Part shown: piece after piece, positions 45,641 to 53,751 of the stretch
How the letters are laid out: each line of letters opens with the position of its first letter
Numbering within the stretch: the first letter of the stretch is position 1
Source: Neisseria subflava
Lineage (GTDB): Bacteria; Pseudomonadota; Gammaproteobacteria; Burkholderiales; Neisseriaceae
Reading direction: 5' to 3'
DNA: 64,000 nucleotides
NCBI RefSeq assembly: GCF_024205705.1
Contig: NZ_CP073115.1
Coordinates: forward strand, 1,612,001 to 1,676,000
Position numbers and translations under genes: made by a program
The notes under the pieces: generated by a model
Seen by the model: the letters and a program-made list of their open reading frames with translations, nothing else
The model's database searches: none
What the model was told of the DNA's origin: nothing

Positions 45641-45677
45641 AAAGGCCGTCTGAAACGGAATTTTTCAGACGGCCTTT
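45641..45677 (-). terminator. DUS hairpin terminator after mip
   Basis: Inverted DUS pair with 14-base arms, ending in a T-rich run. Confidence 0.75.
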
Positions 45678-45712
45678 TATCCGTTGTTTAAGGGCGTAAG
45701 CCTTGATTCGGA

Positions 45713-46531
45713 TTATTGAACTTTTTGTACGTCAACTTGTACTGGTTGTTGTGCAGCAGCATCAGGCGCGCCGACTTTAACCAGTTTTACATCGAATACC
45801 AAAGTAGCGTTCGGGCCGATTTTATCGCCGGCGCCCACTTCGCGGTAAGCCAATTTAGCCGGGATGTAGAATGTTGCTTCCCCGCCTTCTTTCAAAAGTT
45901 GGATACCTTCAGTCCAACCAGGGATTACTTGGCTTACAGGGAAGCTGACTGGGCCGCCGTTGGCTTTGCTGCTGTCAAATACGGTACCATCAATCAGACG
46001 GCCTTCGTATTCAACGGTAACCATGTCGTCTTTAGTCGGTTTTTTACCTTCGCCTTCTTTGGTGATTTTGTATTGCAGACCGGAAGCGCTGGTTTTCACG
46101 CCTTCTTTAGTCGCGTTTTCTTTCAAGAACGCTTCGCCTTTTTCCAAGTTTACTTTGGCATCTTCAGCACGTTTGGCAGCCGCTTTTTCTTGTTGCTCTT
46201 GCAGGAATTTCATCATCACTTCCTGAGCTTGGGCTTCAGTCATTTTGACTTCTTTGCCTTCAAACATGGCTTCCATGGCTTCGGTGAAGACTTTCAAATC
46301 GATTTCTGTGCCTTGGTCTTTCATTTGTTTCAATGAACGGCCGATGTCCACACCCATTGCGTAGCTGGCTTGTTGGGCAGTAGAACCGATGGCGGAAGCA
46401 TCTGCAGTCGCATTTGAAGCTGCGGAAGCAGCAGGAGCATCTTTGGCGGCAGTGTCTTTTTGTTGGTTGCAAGCAGTCATCGCCAACAGAGCAGACAAAG
46501 CCAATGCGCTGAATTTGAAAGTTTTGTTCAT
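45713..46531 (-). CDS. mip: FKBP-type peptidyl-prolyl isomerase lipoprotein (Mip-like)
   Basis: 272 residues. A lipoprotein signal (LLAMTAC, Cys near residue 21) is followed by a low-complexity Ala/Asp linker, an N-terminal dimerisation domain (QQASYAMGVDIGRSLKQ, EAQAQEVMMKFLQEQQEK), a long helix, and the C-terminal FKBP domain (GLQYKITKEGEGKKP, VTVEYEGRLIDGTVFDSS, VIPGWTEGIQLLKEG, NATLVFDVKLV). It is the Neisseria homologue of Legionella macrophage infectivity potentiator, an outer-membrane isomerase. The C-terminal Gln-rich tail is lineage-specific. ATG 46531 fits the lipoprotein start. Confidence 0.95.
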   Translation of the reverse strand: MNKTFKFSALALSALLAMTACNQQKDTAAKDAPAASAASNATADASAIGSTAQQASYAMGVDIGRSLKQMKDQGTEIDLKVFTEAMEAMFEGKEVKMTEAQAQEVMMKFLQEQQEKAAAKRAEDAKVNLEKGEAFLKENATKEGVKTSASGLQYKITKEGEGKKPTKDDMVTVEYEGRLIDGTVFDSSKANGGPVSFPVSQVIPGWTEGIQLLKEGGEATFYIPAKLAYREVGAGDKIGPNATLVFDVKLVKVGAPDAAAQQPVQVDVQKVQ

Positions 46532-46636
46532 GATTATGTCTTTTCCGGAAAGGTCAAAGAAGGGGATTATAGCTGAGTTTGATTGAAATGGAATCAAGGT
46601 GGATTAAAATTTGTAAAGGCTCTTATTAAAAACATC

Positions 46637-46668
46637 AAGGCCGTCTGAAAACAGGTTTCAGACGGCCT
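46637..46668 (-). terminator. DUS hairpin terminator after the NAD-type glutamate dehydrogenase
   Basis: Inverted DUS pair with a six-base loop, following the stop at 46692. Confidence 0.75.
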
Positions 46669-46691
46669 ACTCTTAGCTATCGGTCAACCGA

Positions 46692-47956
46692 TTAATACCA
46701 ACCGCGCAGTTTCATTGCTTTTTCAACACGGCGGATACTCATCATGTAAGAAGCGGTACGCAGGTCAACATCGTATTCTTTAGCCAAGTTCCAAATATCG
46801 CGGAACGCACGGCGCAGAACCACGGTTTCTTTCTCTTGAACTTCGTCAAACTCCCAGTAGTAGCCTTGCAGGTTTTGTACCCATTCGAAATAAGATACAA
46901 CCACGCCGCCGCAGTTTGCCAAAATGTCAGGAACAACCAATACGCCGTTTTGACGCAGGATAACGTCGGCTTCAGGAGTAGTCGGGCCGTTTGCGCCTTC
47001 AACCACGATTTTCGCGCGGACTTTGCCTGCATTTTCGGAAGTCAATTGATTTTCCAATGCACAAGGGCGAGTACGTCCACATCCAAAGCCAAAAGTTCGG
47101 CATTGCTGATTTCTTTACCGTAACCGGCTTCGTTGGTGATGAAGCCTTTTTCTTGGTATTCTTTGAACAGCGCTTCCATATCCAAGCCGTTTTCGTTGTA
47201 GATAGCAACGTCAACAGTAGATACGGCAACGACTTTCGCACCAGATTTGTGTGCATAGTAACCGGTGTGGTAGCCCACATTACCGAAACCTTGAATGGCG
47301 TAAGTGGCACCTTTCACGTCTTTGCCCAGTTTTTCCAAAGCTTGGACGGCAGCGAAGTTTACGCCGTAACCGGTGGCTTCGGTACGCGCCAAAGAGCCGC
47401 CGAACTCAACCGGTTTGCCGGTGAATACGCCCGGTGCGGAATGTTTCACCACGTTTTCATAGGCATCAACCATCCAAGACATGATTTTGCCGTTGGTGTT
47501 CACATCGGGGGCGGGAATGTCGATTTTCTCGCCGATCAGCGGAGAAATGGCTTCAGAATAAGCGCGGGCGATGCGTTCCAATTCTGCTTCGGAATAATTG
47601 CGCGGATCCAAAGTGATGCCGCCTTTGCCACCACCGTAAGGAATACCGGCTACGCAGCATTTGATGGTCATCCAAATAGACAGGGCTTTGACTTCGTCCA
47701 GATTCACATTGGGATGGAAGCGCACGCCGCCTTTGTAAGGGCCGACGGCGTTATTGTGTTGGGAACGGTAACCGGTGAAATTTTCTACTGTACCGTTGTC
47801 GAGTTTGACAGGGAAGTTCACTTCCAAAACACGTTGCGGCTTTTTCAAGATTTCAAATACTGCCGGGTCGGCATTCAGGCGATCGCAGGCAATTTTCACT
47901 TGTTTTTGTGCAATTTCAAACGGATTCAGCGTTTCTTTTACAGCAGATGCGGACAT
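46692..47956 (-). pseudogene. Glutamate dehydrogenase (RocG/GudB type, probably NAD-specific), split by one frameshift
   Basis: The N-terminal part (47042-47956) has GYRSQHNNAVGPYKGGVRFHP, the catalytic-Lys region GIPYGGGKGGITLDPRNYS and the Rossmann IQGFGNVGYHTGYYAHKSG. It breaks after LDVDVLA. The remaining 120 residues continue in the next frame as ENQLTSENAGKVRAKIVVEG through CGGVVVSYFEWVQN to the stop at 46692. One added base in the run at 47065-47067 (C3 in the gene) restores 421 residues. The family is usually catabolic, producing 2-oxoglutarate from glutamate. AAGGAAAAA precedes ATG 47956. The broken frame matches the pattern in recJ, smc and the CSD gene. Confidence 0.88.
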
Positions 47957-48377
47957 GTATTTTTCCTTTTCATACACATGATTAGACGAGAGCCATACTT
48001 GTTACTATATACAAAAACAGGAAAAAATGTAATAGCATGTAGTCGATAAAAAGCAAATCCATTCATTTATATATAAATTTAGTTTGAGGCCGTCTGAAAA
48101 TATCGGCATGCCGACCAAAAAATTTTCAGACGGCCTAGTATAAATGCTCATCAAACCATTCAAAAAAACACACAAACCCTTTGTTTTTTAATGCCTACCA
48201 AACTACCCTTTTTGTTGACAAAATCCCTTCCATATTCCAAATAGGCTAACAGCCTTACACCAGCAAAAATTGTTAACAATTTAAACAAATATCCCTTTAA
48301 AGAATCAGCAAAACATCGGCAAATCAGGCAAACAATGTTAAAATAAGCGCTTAAATAATATGACAGAAAGCTACTCA
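47957..48377. other. Divergent region between glutamate dehydrogenase and gph
   Basis: 421 bases, AT-rich. A widely spaced DUS pair (48087-48136) with a TCGG/CCGA inner stem sits midway, where it could insulate the two divergent promoters. A short leftward open frame (48160-48378) overlaps the gph start and has no family features, so I treat it as chance. No other gene is supported. Confidence 0.55.
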
Positions 48378-49091
48378 ATGACTACTGCTGCTTTAGAACA
48401 CGTTCAAGCCGTTGCCTTTGATTTGGACGGTACCTTATGTGATTCCGTTCCCGATTTGGCCGCAGCAGCCCAAGCCATGTGTGCGCACTTGGGTTTACCT
48501 GTTTTGCCCACCCAAACGGTTGAAAGTTATGTCGGCGACGGCATCAGCAAGTTGGTTCATCGCGTCATTACCAATGATCGTGAAAAAGAAGCCGATCCTG
48601 AAATCTGGGAAAAAGGCTTTGTGTTCTTTATGAAATATTATCGCGAGCATTTGAGCGACTTTACCCGCCCCTACCCTGAAACCGAAGCCGGTCTCGGCCT
48701 GCTCAAGTCCTTGGGTATTCCATTGGTTGTCATTACCAATAAAAATGAAATTCTGGCTGCTGAGTTACTGAAACAACTTAATCTCGACGACTATTTCAGC
48801 CTGGTTCTCGGCGGCGACAGCCTGACTGAGAAAAAACCCAGCCCATTGCCGCTTCAACATGCGGCCGAAGTTTTGGGCATCGACGTTGCCAATATGCTGA
48901 TGGTGGGCGATTCTAAAAATGACATTATTGCTGCTAAAGCGGCCGGTTGCTTCAGCGTCGGCGTAACATTCGGCTACGGCGACATGACCTTGCTCTCTCA
49001 AGACAAAGCGACCAAACCTGATTTGTTGATTCGAGCCCTGCCTGAAATCTACGAAAATCTACAACCACAAAAGAACAAAGACGAAGAATAG
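48378..49091 (+). CDS. gph: Phosphoglycolate phosphatase
   Basis: 237 residues from ATG 48378. HAD-family motifs: AFDLDGTLCDSVPDLAAA near residue 12 (nucleophile Asp), VVITNKNE near residue 116, KPSPLPL near residue 154 (conserved Lys) and MVGDSKNDIIAAKAAG near residue 174. It removes phosphoglycolate formed by DNA repair and oxidation. An in-frame ATG at 48360 would add six residues; neither has a strong ribosome site, and the shorter start is preferred because the family begins close to this point. It is followed by an outward-facing DUS pair. Confidence 0.92.
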   Translation: MTTAALEHVQAVAFDLDGTLCDSVPDLAAAAQAMCAHLGLPVLPTQTVESYVGDGISKLVHRVITNDREKEADPEIWEKGFVFFMKYYREHLSDFTRPYPETEAGLGLLKSLGIPLVVITNKNEILAAELLKQLNLDDYFSLVLGGDSLTEKKPSPLPLQHAAEVLGIDVANMLMVGDSKNDIIAAKAAGCFSVGVTFGYGDMTLLSQDKATKPDLLIRALPEIYENLQPQKNKDEE

Positions 49092-49101
49092 TTCGGCTTT
49101 A

Positions 49102-49150
49102 TTTTCAGACGGCCTTTTCGGTGCTTTCACCTAATCAGGCCGTCTGAAAT
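49102..49150. repeat. Outward-facing DUS pair between gph and recX
   Basis: Reverse DUS (49103-49114) then forward DUS (about 49138-49149), downstream of gph and upstream of recX, in the opposite order to usual terminators. Confidence 0.6.
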
Positions 49151-49191
49151 GTAATTCAATGTAGTTAAACTCCCTCCTCTTCCATATCCCC

Positions 49192-49653
49192 ATGAAACCT
49201 CCCAAAACCTTACGCGCCCGCGCCTTGGATATTCTTTCTCGTCAGGAAGTCAGCCGTGTCGGCTTGAAACGCAAACTGGCTCCGCACGCTGAAAGCGAAG
49301 AAGAATTGGAAAAGGTTTTGGACGAATTCGCCGAACGAAATTGGCAATCCGACCAACGTTACGCAGAAGCCTATATTCACAGCAAAAGCAACCGTTACGG
49401 CACGCTCCGCCTCAAGCAAGCCTTGGCGCAACAAGGCATCGATGCAGACGACTGTCGGGAGTTCCTACCCGACAGGGAGGACGAGCTGCAAACCGCTATT
49501 TCCGTCTTGCGTAAAAAATTCAAGCAAGAAGCTCAAGATTTGAAAGAAAAACAAAAACAAGCACGTTTCCTTGCTTATCGCGGCTTTGGTGCCGACACCA
49601 TTCAGACGGCCTTAAAAACGGCGTGGAATGAAGACGAAGACTTCTATCAATAA
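49192..49653 (+). CDS. recX: RecA regulator RecX
   Basis: 153 residues with three helical repeats of the RecX fold: LRARALDILSRQEVSRVGLKRKL, YAEAYIHSKSNRYGTLRLKQAL and the C-terminal RFLAYRGFGADTIQTALKTAW. RecX modulates RecA filaments; in gonococci it promotes recombination and transformation. The start MKPPKTLRARAL fits the family. An embedded reverse DUS codes IQTALK near the end. A 53-residue membrane protein gene follows. Confidence 0.93.
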   Translation: MKPPKTLRARALDILSRQEVSRVGLKRKLAPHAESEEELEKVLDEFAERNWQSDQRYAEAYIHSKSNRYGTLRLKQALAQQGIDADDCREFLPDREDELQTAISVLRKKFKQEAQDLKEKQKQARFLAYRGFGADTIQTALKTAWNEDEDFYQ

Positions 49654-49728
49654 TCATTCCCACTTGAATCTTTGCTTCTATCGGCGTACCCTTACGTTTT
49701 TATTCAATAATTCAATCAGAGCTTCATC

Positions 49729-49890
49729 ATGTCCGACAAACCGCACGATACACCAAATCCCCTACTCGAAGACGAACGCAAAAATCCTGTTTACCGCTTG
49801 GGTCAGGCAGTAGCCGGATTCATGTTGCTGGTTTGGGCCGGCGTTTTGGCCTTGGTTTTCTTCTTGGTTTTCCGTTTTTGGTTGAATTAA
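49729..49890 (+). CDS. Small single-pass membrane protein of unknown function
   Basis: 53 residues starting MSDKPHDTPNPLLEDERKNP, with one strongly hydrophobic helix (about residues 29-49: AGFMLLVWAGVLALVFFLV) and a short end FRFWLN. The acidic and polar N-terminus should face the cytoplasm. No known domain. It follows recX by 75 bases in the same direction and could share its transcript, and has no own terminator before the IS insertion site. Short ORFs of this kind are easily missed; support comes from the clean membrane-protein composition. Confidence 0.6.
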   Translation: MSDKPHDTPNPLLEDERKNPVYRLGQAVAGFMLLVWAGVLALVFFLVFRFWLN

Positions 49891-49955
49891 ACCCAATCCA
49901 ATTACAAAATGCCAGAAACCCCTTAAAAAAGCCAACAGCTTTTATTTGTAACCAT

Positions 49956-49990
49956 CAAAAAGGCCGTCTGAAAACACTTTCAGACGGCCT
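49956..49990. repeat. DUS pair split by the insertion sequence
   Basis: Inverted DUS pair ending in ...GACGGCCT directly at the left end of the IS; the continuation GGCCTTTGC resumes at 51209 on the far side. Together they reconstruct the normal DUS terminator that would end spoT. Confidence 0.85.
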
Positions 49991-50019
49991 GAGACCTTTG
50001 CAAAATTCCTTTCTTTCCG

Positions 50020-50060
50020 ACAGCCGAAATCCAAACACAGGTTTTCGGCTGTTTTTGTTT
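50020..50060 (+). terminator. Inward-reading terminator near the left end of the IS
   Basis: ACAGCCGAAA/TTTCGGCTGT stem (50020-50029 with 50043-50052) followed by TTTTTGTTT on the plus strand. It faces into the element and would stop transcripts entering from the recX side, a known way for IS elements to limit impinging transcription. Confidence 0.75.
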
Positions 50061-50137
50061 CAAATATCCACTGATTCTACTCAAATACCCTCTTAATCCT
50101 CCTTGGATACCTGATTAATCAGGCATCCGGCCGCCTT

Positions 50138-51145
50138 TTAGGCGGCAACAGGCGCACTTAGCCTGTTGGCGGCTTTCAAAAGGTTCAAACACATCGCCTT
50201 CAGATGGCTTTGTGCACTTACTTTAACCAGCCCGAAATAGGCTGCCCGGGCATAGCGGAATTTACGGTGCAGCGTACCGAAGCTTTGTTCGACCACATAA
50301 CGGGTCTTCGACAAATACCGGTTGCGTTTGGTTTGCGCTTCCGTCAGCGGATGGTTACGGTGTGCTTTGCGCATAATGCCGTCCAGCAGCCGATGCTCTT
50401 CCAGATGTTGCCGGTTTTCTTCACTGTCATAGCCTTTGTCGGCATAGACGGTCGTACCTTCGGGCAGACCTTCCAATAAAGGCGACAACTGTTTGCACTC
50501 ATGGGCGTTGGCGGGGGTAATATGCAGTTTCTCGATATAGCCTTCCGCATCGGTACGGGTATGTTGTTTGTAACCGAGTCTGTAGAGGCCGTTTTTCTTT
50601 ATCCAACGGGCATCGCTGTCTTTACTCGGTGTGGTTTGGCCGCTGACTTGTCCTTCGTCATCGACTTCTATGGCCTGGCGCTGTTTGCTACCGGCGGTCT
50701 GAATAATGGTGGCGTCAACGACGGCGGCGGATGCTTTCTCTACTTTTAGGTTTTTCTCGGCCAGTTGGCAGTTAATCAGTTCCAGCAGTTCGGACAGGGT
50801 ATTGTCTTGCGCCAGCCAGTTACGGTAGCGGCATAAGGTGCTGTAATTGGGGATGCTCAGTTCGTCAAAACGGCAAAACAGGTTGAAATCGATGCGGGTA
50901 ATAAGGCTGTGTTCGAGTTCGGGATCGGAGAGGCTGTGCCATTGGCCGAGCAGGACGGCTTTGAACATGGACAACAGGAGATAGGCGGGACGGCCGCGGT
51001 GGTCTCGGAGGTAACGGGTTCTTTGACGATTCAGGTATTGTTCGATCGGTTGCCAATCAATCACCTGATCCAACTTCAATAGTGGGAAGCGGTCGATGTG
51101 TTTGGCAATCATGGCTTGTGCGGTTTGTTGGAAGAAGGTACTCAT
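50138..51145 (-). CDS. IS5-family DDE transposase
   Basis: 335 residues, apparently intact. An N-terminal DUF772-type domain contains PAYLLLSMFKAVLLGQWHSLSD and RYRNWLAQDNTLSELLELIN. The DDE catalytic residues are visible in VVDATIIQT near residue 145, TVYADKGYDSEENRQ near residue 234, and the YVVEQSFGTLHRKFRYARA segment near residue 284 with the E and basic residues. It catalyses cut-and-paste of the surrounding IS. Close in style to IS1106-type elements of Neisseria, by eye only. Confidence 0.95.
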   Translation of the reverse strand: MSTFFQQTAQAMIAKHIDRFPLLKLDQVIDWQPIEQYLNRQRTRYLRDHRGRPAYLLLSMFKAVLLGQWHSLSDPELEHSLITRIDFNLFCRFDELSIPNYSTLCRYRNWLAQDNTLSELLELINCQLAEKNLKVEKASAAVVDATIIQTAGSKQRQAIEVDDEGQVSGQTTPSKDSDARWIKKNGLYRLGYKQHTRTDAEGYIEKLHITPANAHECKQLSPLLEGLPEGTTVYADKGYDSEENRQHLEEHRLLDGIMRKAHRNHPLTEAQTKRNRYLSKTRYVVEQSFGTLHRKFRYARAAYFGLVKVSAQSHLKAMCLNLLKAANRLSAPVAA

Positions 51146-51228
51146 GGAAAATCCCCTAAATGTCTTAGTGGGAATTTAGGGGATTTTGGGGAATTTTGCA
51201 AAGGTCTCGGCCTTTGCTTATAACGAGA

Positions 51229-53385
51229 TCATCCTCGAATCACTTTGCGGATATTCGGATTGGCATGCATTGCATGAATAATCTGATTAACCTGATCCAA
51301 GTCTTTGACTTTAATTGTGAATTTAAATTCTACAAAACCTTCCGTTCCTGCTTGCGCTTTGGTTGGCGTATCGACAGATTCGATATCCGCACCGGAATTG
51401 GAAATCGCTTGCGCCATTGAAGCCAACAAACCATGCGCATCTTCGGATTTGACGTTGAGGATGGTGCGGTACGTTTGATTGCGCAAACTGTCCCAGCCCG
51501 CATCGAGTTGCTCTTCCGGATCGGCTTTGACCAAAGTTTGACAGGTATCACGGTGGATAATCATACCCTTGTCTTTGACCAATAAGGCGCGGATCGCATC
51601 GCCGGGAATCGGATGGCAACATTCGGCAAAATGAATCCGGCCGGTTTCTTGATCGTTGACTTTGATCGGGCTGAGTTTGACCGCGCTGCCAAAATGTTGG
51701 CCCGCCAACTCGGCAATGTGCATGGCAACGTGTACCGGCAAAGTATGCCCCATACCGACATTGTAGAGAACCTCTTCAAACGAGGTTTGTTTGGTATTCA
51801 AATCGGCAAGGTATTTTTCTTTGAGGTCGTCTGAAAGCAGGATGTCTTTAGGCAACAGGCTGGATAAAGCTTTTTGCAGCAGGTTTTCACCCAAAACAAC
51901 GGCATCGTGACGATTCAGATTTTTGATGTATTGACGGATGGCGCTGCGCGCACGGCTGGAAACGGTAAAGTTCAACCATGCCACATTAGGCTTGGCATGC
52001 TCGGAAGTAATGATTTCTACCGTATCACCGGTTTTCAGCTTGGTGCGCAACGGCATCATGACGTTATTGATACGCGCGGCAACGGTTTTATGACCGATAT
52101 TGGTGTGAACTGCATAAGCAAAGTCAATCGGCGTCGCACCTTTAGGCAAGGTAAGGATATCGCCTTTCGGGGTAACGATATAGACTTCGTTGGGGAACAA
52201 ATCGACTTTGACATGCTCTAGAAACTCGATGGCATTTGAACTGCTGGCTTGCAGGTCAAGAATATTTTTCATCCACCGGTTCATATGGAGGACGGCTTGG
52301 TCCGGAGTATTTTCACCGGATTTATAAATCCAATGGCCGGCAATACCGCCCTCAGCCACTGCATCCATTTCACGCGTACGGATTTGCACTTCGATCGGCA
52401 AACCGTAAGGGCCGACCAAGGTCGTGTGCAGGCTTTGATAACCGTTGCTTTTCGGAATGGCGATATAGTCTTTAAAACGGCCGGGCTTGGGGTGGTATAA
52501 ATTATGTAATGCGCCCAACGCGGCATAACAGGCAGGAATGTTGTTTACGATGACCCGAAAGCCGTAAATATCCATCACTTCGGCAAAACGCAGTTTTTTA
52601 GCCAGCATTTTTTGATGGATGCTGTATAAGTTTTTCTCGCGGCCTTTGATTTTGGCTTCAATATTGACACCGACCAAACGCTGACCGAATGCACGCAACA
52701 CTTTGCCGACAACATCGCGGCGATTTTTGCGGCTGTTGTCCATGGCTTTTTTCAGGGTTTCGTAGCGTCTTGGGTGGAGGTTTTGGAACGATAAGTCTTG
52801 AAGCTCTTGATACGCATTGTTCAGACCAATGCGGTTGGCGATTTGAGCATAGATTTCGAGGGTTTCTTTGGCGATGCGGCGGCGTTTTTCCGGACGCATA
52901 GAGCCAAGGGTGCGCATATTGTGCAATCGGTCGGCAAGTTTGACAACGATGACGCGCACGTCTTTAGTCATGGCGAGGATAAGTTTGCGGAAACTTTCCG
53001 CCTGATGCTCGGCATGATCTTCAAATTTGAGTTTTTCCAGTTTGGAGAGGCCGTCTACCATTTCGGCAATGGTATCGCCGAATTCTGCCGCCATTTCGAC
53101 TTTGGTTACACCCGTATCTTCCAATACATCGTGCATAACGCCCGCGCAAAGACCTTGAACATCCATGTGCCAAATCGCAAGCTGCGTGGCAACGGCGAGA
53201 GGATGGGTGATGTAGGGTTCGCCGCTTTTACGGGTTTGTCCGTCATGGGCGTGGAAAGCGTAGGCAACGGCTCTTTCAAGCTCGGCCTGCTCATTGGTAT
53301 TGAGATAGGATGCGGTGCGAAACAGAAGCTCGCGCGCTTCTGCTGTCAGCGGGTCATAGGGGGCGGTAGGCAGTGGGGCTGGCAT
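51229..53385 (-). CDS. spoT: Bifunctional (p)ppGpp synthetase/hydrolase SpoT
   Basis: 718 residues. The HD hydrolase domain is intact (AYAFHAHDGQTRKSGEPYITHP near residue 42 and HDVLEDT near residue 85), so it can degrade ppGpp. The synthetase domain has EVMDIYGFRVIVNN near residue 270 and IAIPKSNGYQSLHTT. A TGS domain (VTPKGDILTLPKGATPIDFA), a Zn-finger region (HFAECCHPIPGD) and a C-terminal ACT domain follow. It controls the stringent response. The ATG at 53385 sits in front of a single DUS. Gene order gmk-rpoZ-spoT matches E. coli. Its terminator was split by an IS insertion 20 bases downstream. Confidence 0.97.
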   Translation of the reverse strand: MPAPLPTAPYDPLTAEARELLFRTASYLNTNEQAELERAVAYAFHAHDGQTRKSGEPYITHPLAVATQLAIWHMDVQGLCAGVMHDVLEDTGVTKVEMAAEFGDTIAEMVDGLSKLEKLKFEDHAEHQAESFRKLILAMTKDVRVIVVKLADRLHNMRTLGSMRPEKRRRIAKETLEIYAQIANRIGLNNAYQELQDLSFQNLHPRRYETLKKAMDNSRKNRRDVVGKVLRAFGQRLVGVNIEAKIKGREKNLYSIHQKMLAKKLRFAEVMDIYGFRVIVNNIPACYAALGALHNLYHPKPGRFKDYIAIPKSNGYQSLHTTLVGPYGLPIEVQIRTREMDAVAEGGIAGHWIYKSGENTPDQAVLHMNRWMKNILDLQASSSNAIEFLEHVKVDLFPNEVYIVTPKGDILTLPKGATPIDFAYAVHTNIGHKTVAARINNVMMPLRTKLKTGDTVEIITSEHAKPNVAWLNFTVSSRARSAIRQYIKNLNRHDAVVLGENLLQKALSSLLPKDILLSDDLKEKYLADLNTKQTSFEEVLYNVGMGHTLPVHVAMHIAELAGQHFGSAVKLSPIKVNDQETGRIHFAECCHPIPGDAIRALLVKDKGMIIHRDTCQTLVKADPEEQLDAGWDSLRNQTYRTILNVKSEDAHGLLASMAQAISNSGADIESVDTPTKAQAGTEGFVEFKFTIKVKDLDQVNQIIHAMHANPNIRKVIRG

Positions 53386-53491
53386 TTTCAGACGGCCTTT
53401 TATGGCTATTTTTTTAAGCCGTCAGACTGTATCGGTTGTGATATCGCACCGATACAGTCCGCGCGGCGGTTTTATCGGTTTGCCGGTTGGT

Positions 53492-53698
53492 TTATTTGTT
53501 GCGGGTCAGCAGCTCGGTTCCGATTTGCCCGGCTGCGATTTCGCGCAGGGCGGTTACGGTTGGTTTGTTGTTGCGGATGTCGTCAACCAAAGGCGTGTTG
53601 CCGTTTTCAAGCTGGCGTGCGCGACGGGCGGCAACGAGGGTAAGGTCGAAGTGGTTAGGGATTTTACCTGTGCAATCTTCAGTAGTAATACGGGCCAT
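53492..53698 (-). CDS. rpoZ: RNA polymerase omega subunit
   Basis: 68 residues: MARITTEDCTGKIPNHFDLT, VAARRARQL and PTVTALREIAAGQI are diagnostic of omega. It stabilises beta-prime and takes part in ppGpp response in many bacteria, which suits its neighbour spoT. It sits 53 bases after gmk and is probably in the same operon. Confidence 0.97.
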   Translation of the reverse strand: MARITTEDCTGKIPNHFDLTLVAARRARQLENGNTPLVDDIRNNKPTVTALREIAAGQIGTELLTRNK

Positions 53699-53751
53699 GT
53701 TTGCTTGCTTTCTTTCTATGTTTCAAATAAAACGGTTATTTTCGCTGTTTT

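Larger units (their letters stand above)
49991..51208. mobile_element. IS5-family insertion sequence (IS1106-like), complete
   Basis: 1218 bp bounded by perfect 19-base terminal inverted repeats (49991-50009 and 51190-51208, beginning GAGACCTTTGCAAAATTCC). The flanks are consistent with a GGCCT target duplication. It contains one intact transposase (50138-51145) and so may be active. It inserted in the DUS terminator 20 bases after the spoT stop. Confidence 0.9.

Noticed and set aside
47957..48377. Correia repeat enclosed element in the divergent gap
   Set aside because: The typical TATAGTGGATTAA-type ends were not seen here or anywhere else I looked in the window.
48160..48378. A 72-codon leftward frame near the gph start
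   Set aside because: Overlaps the gph start, lacks a ribosome site, and has only chance hydrophobic content.
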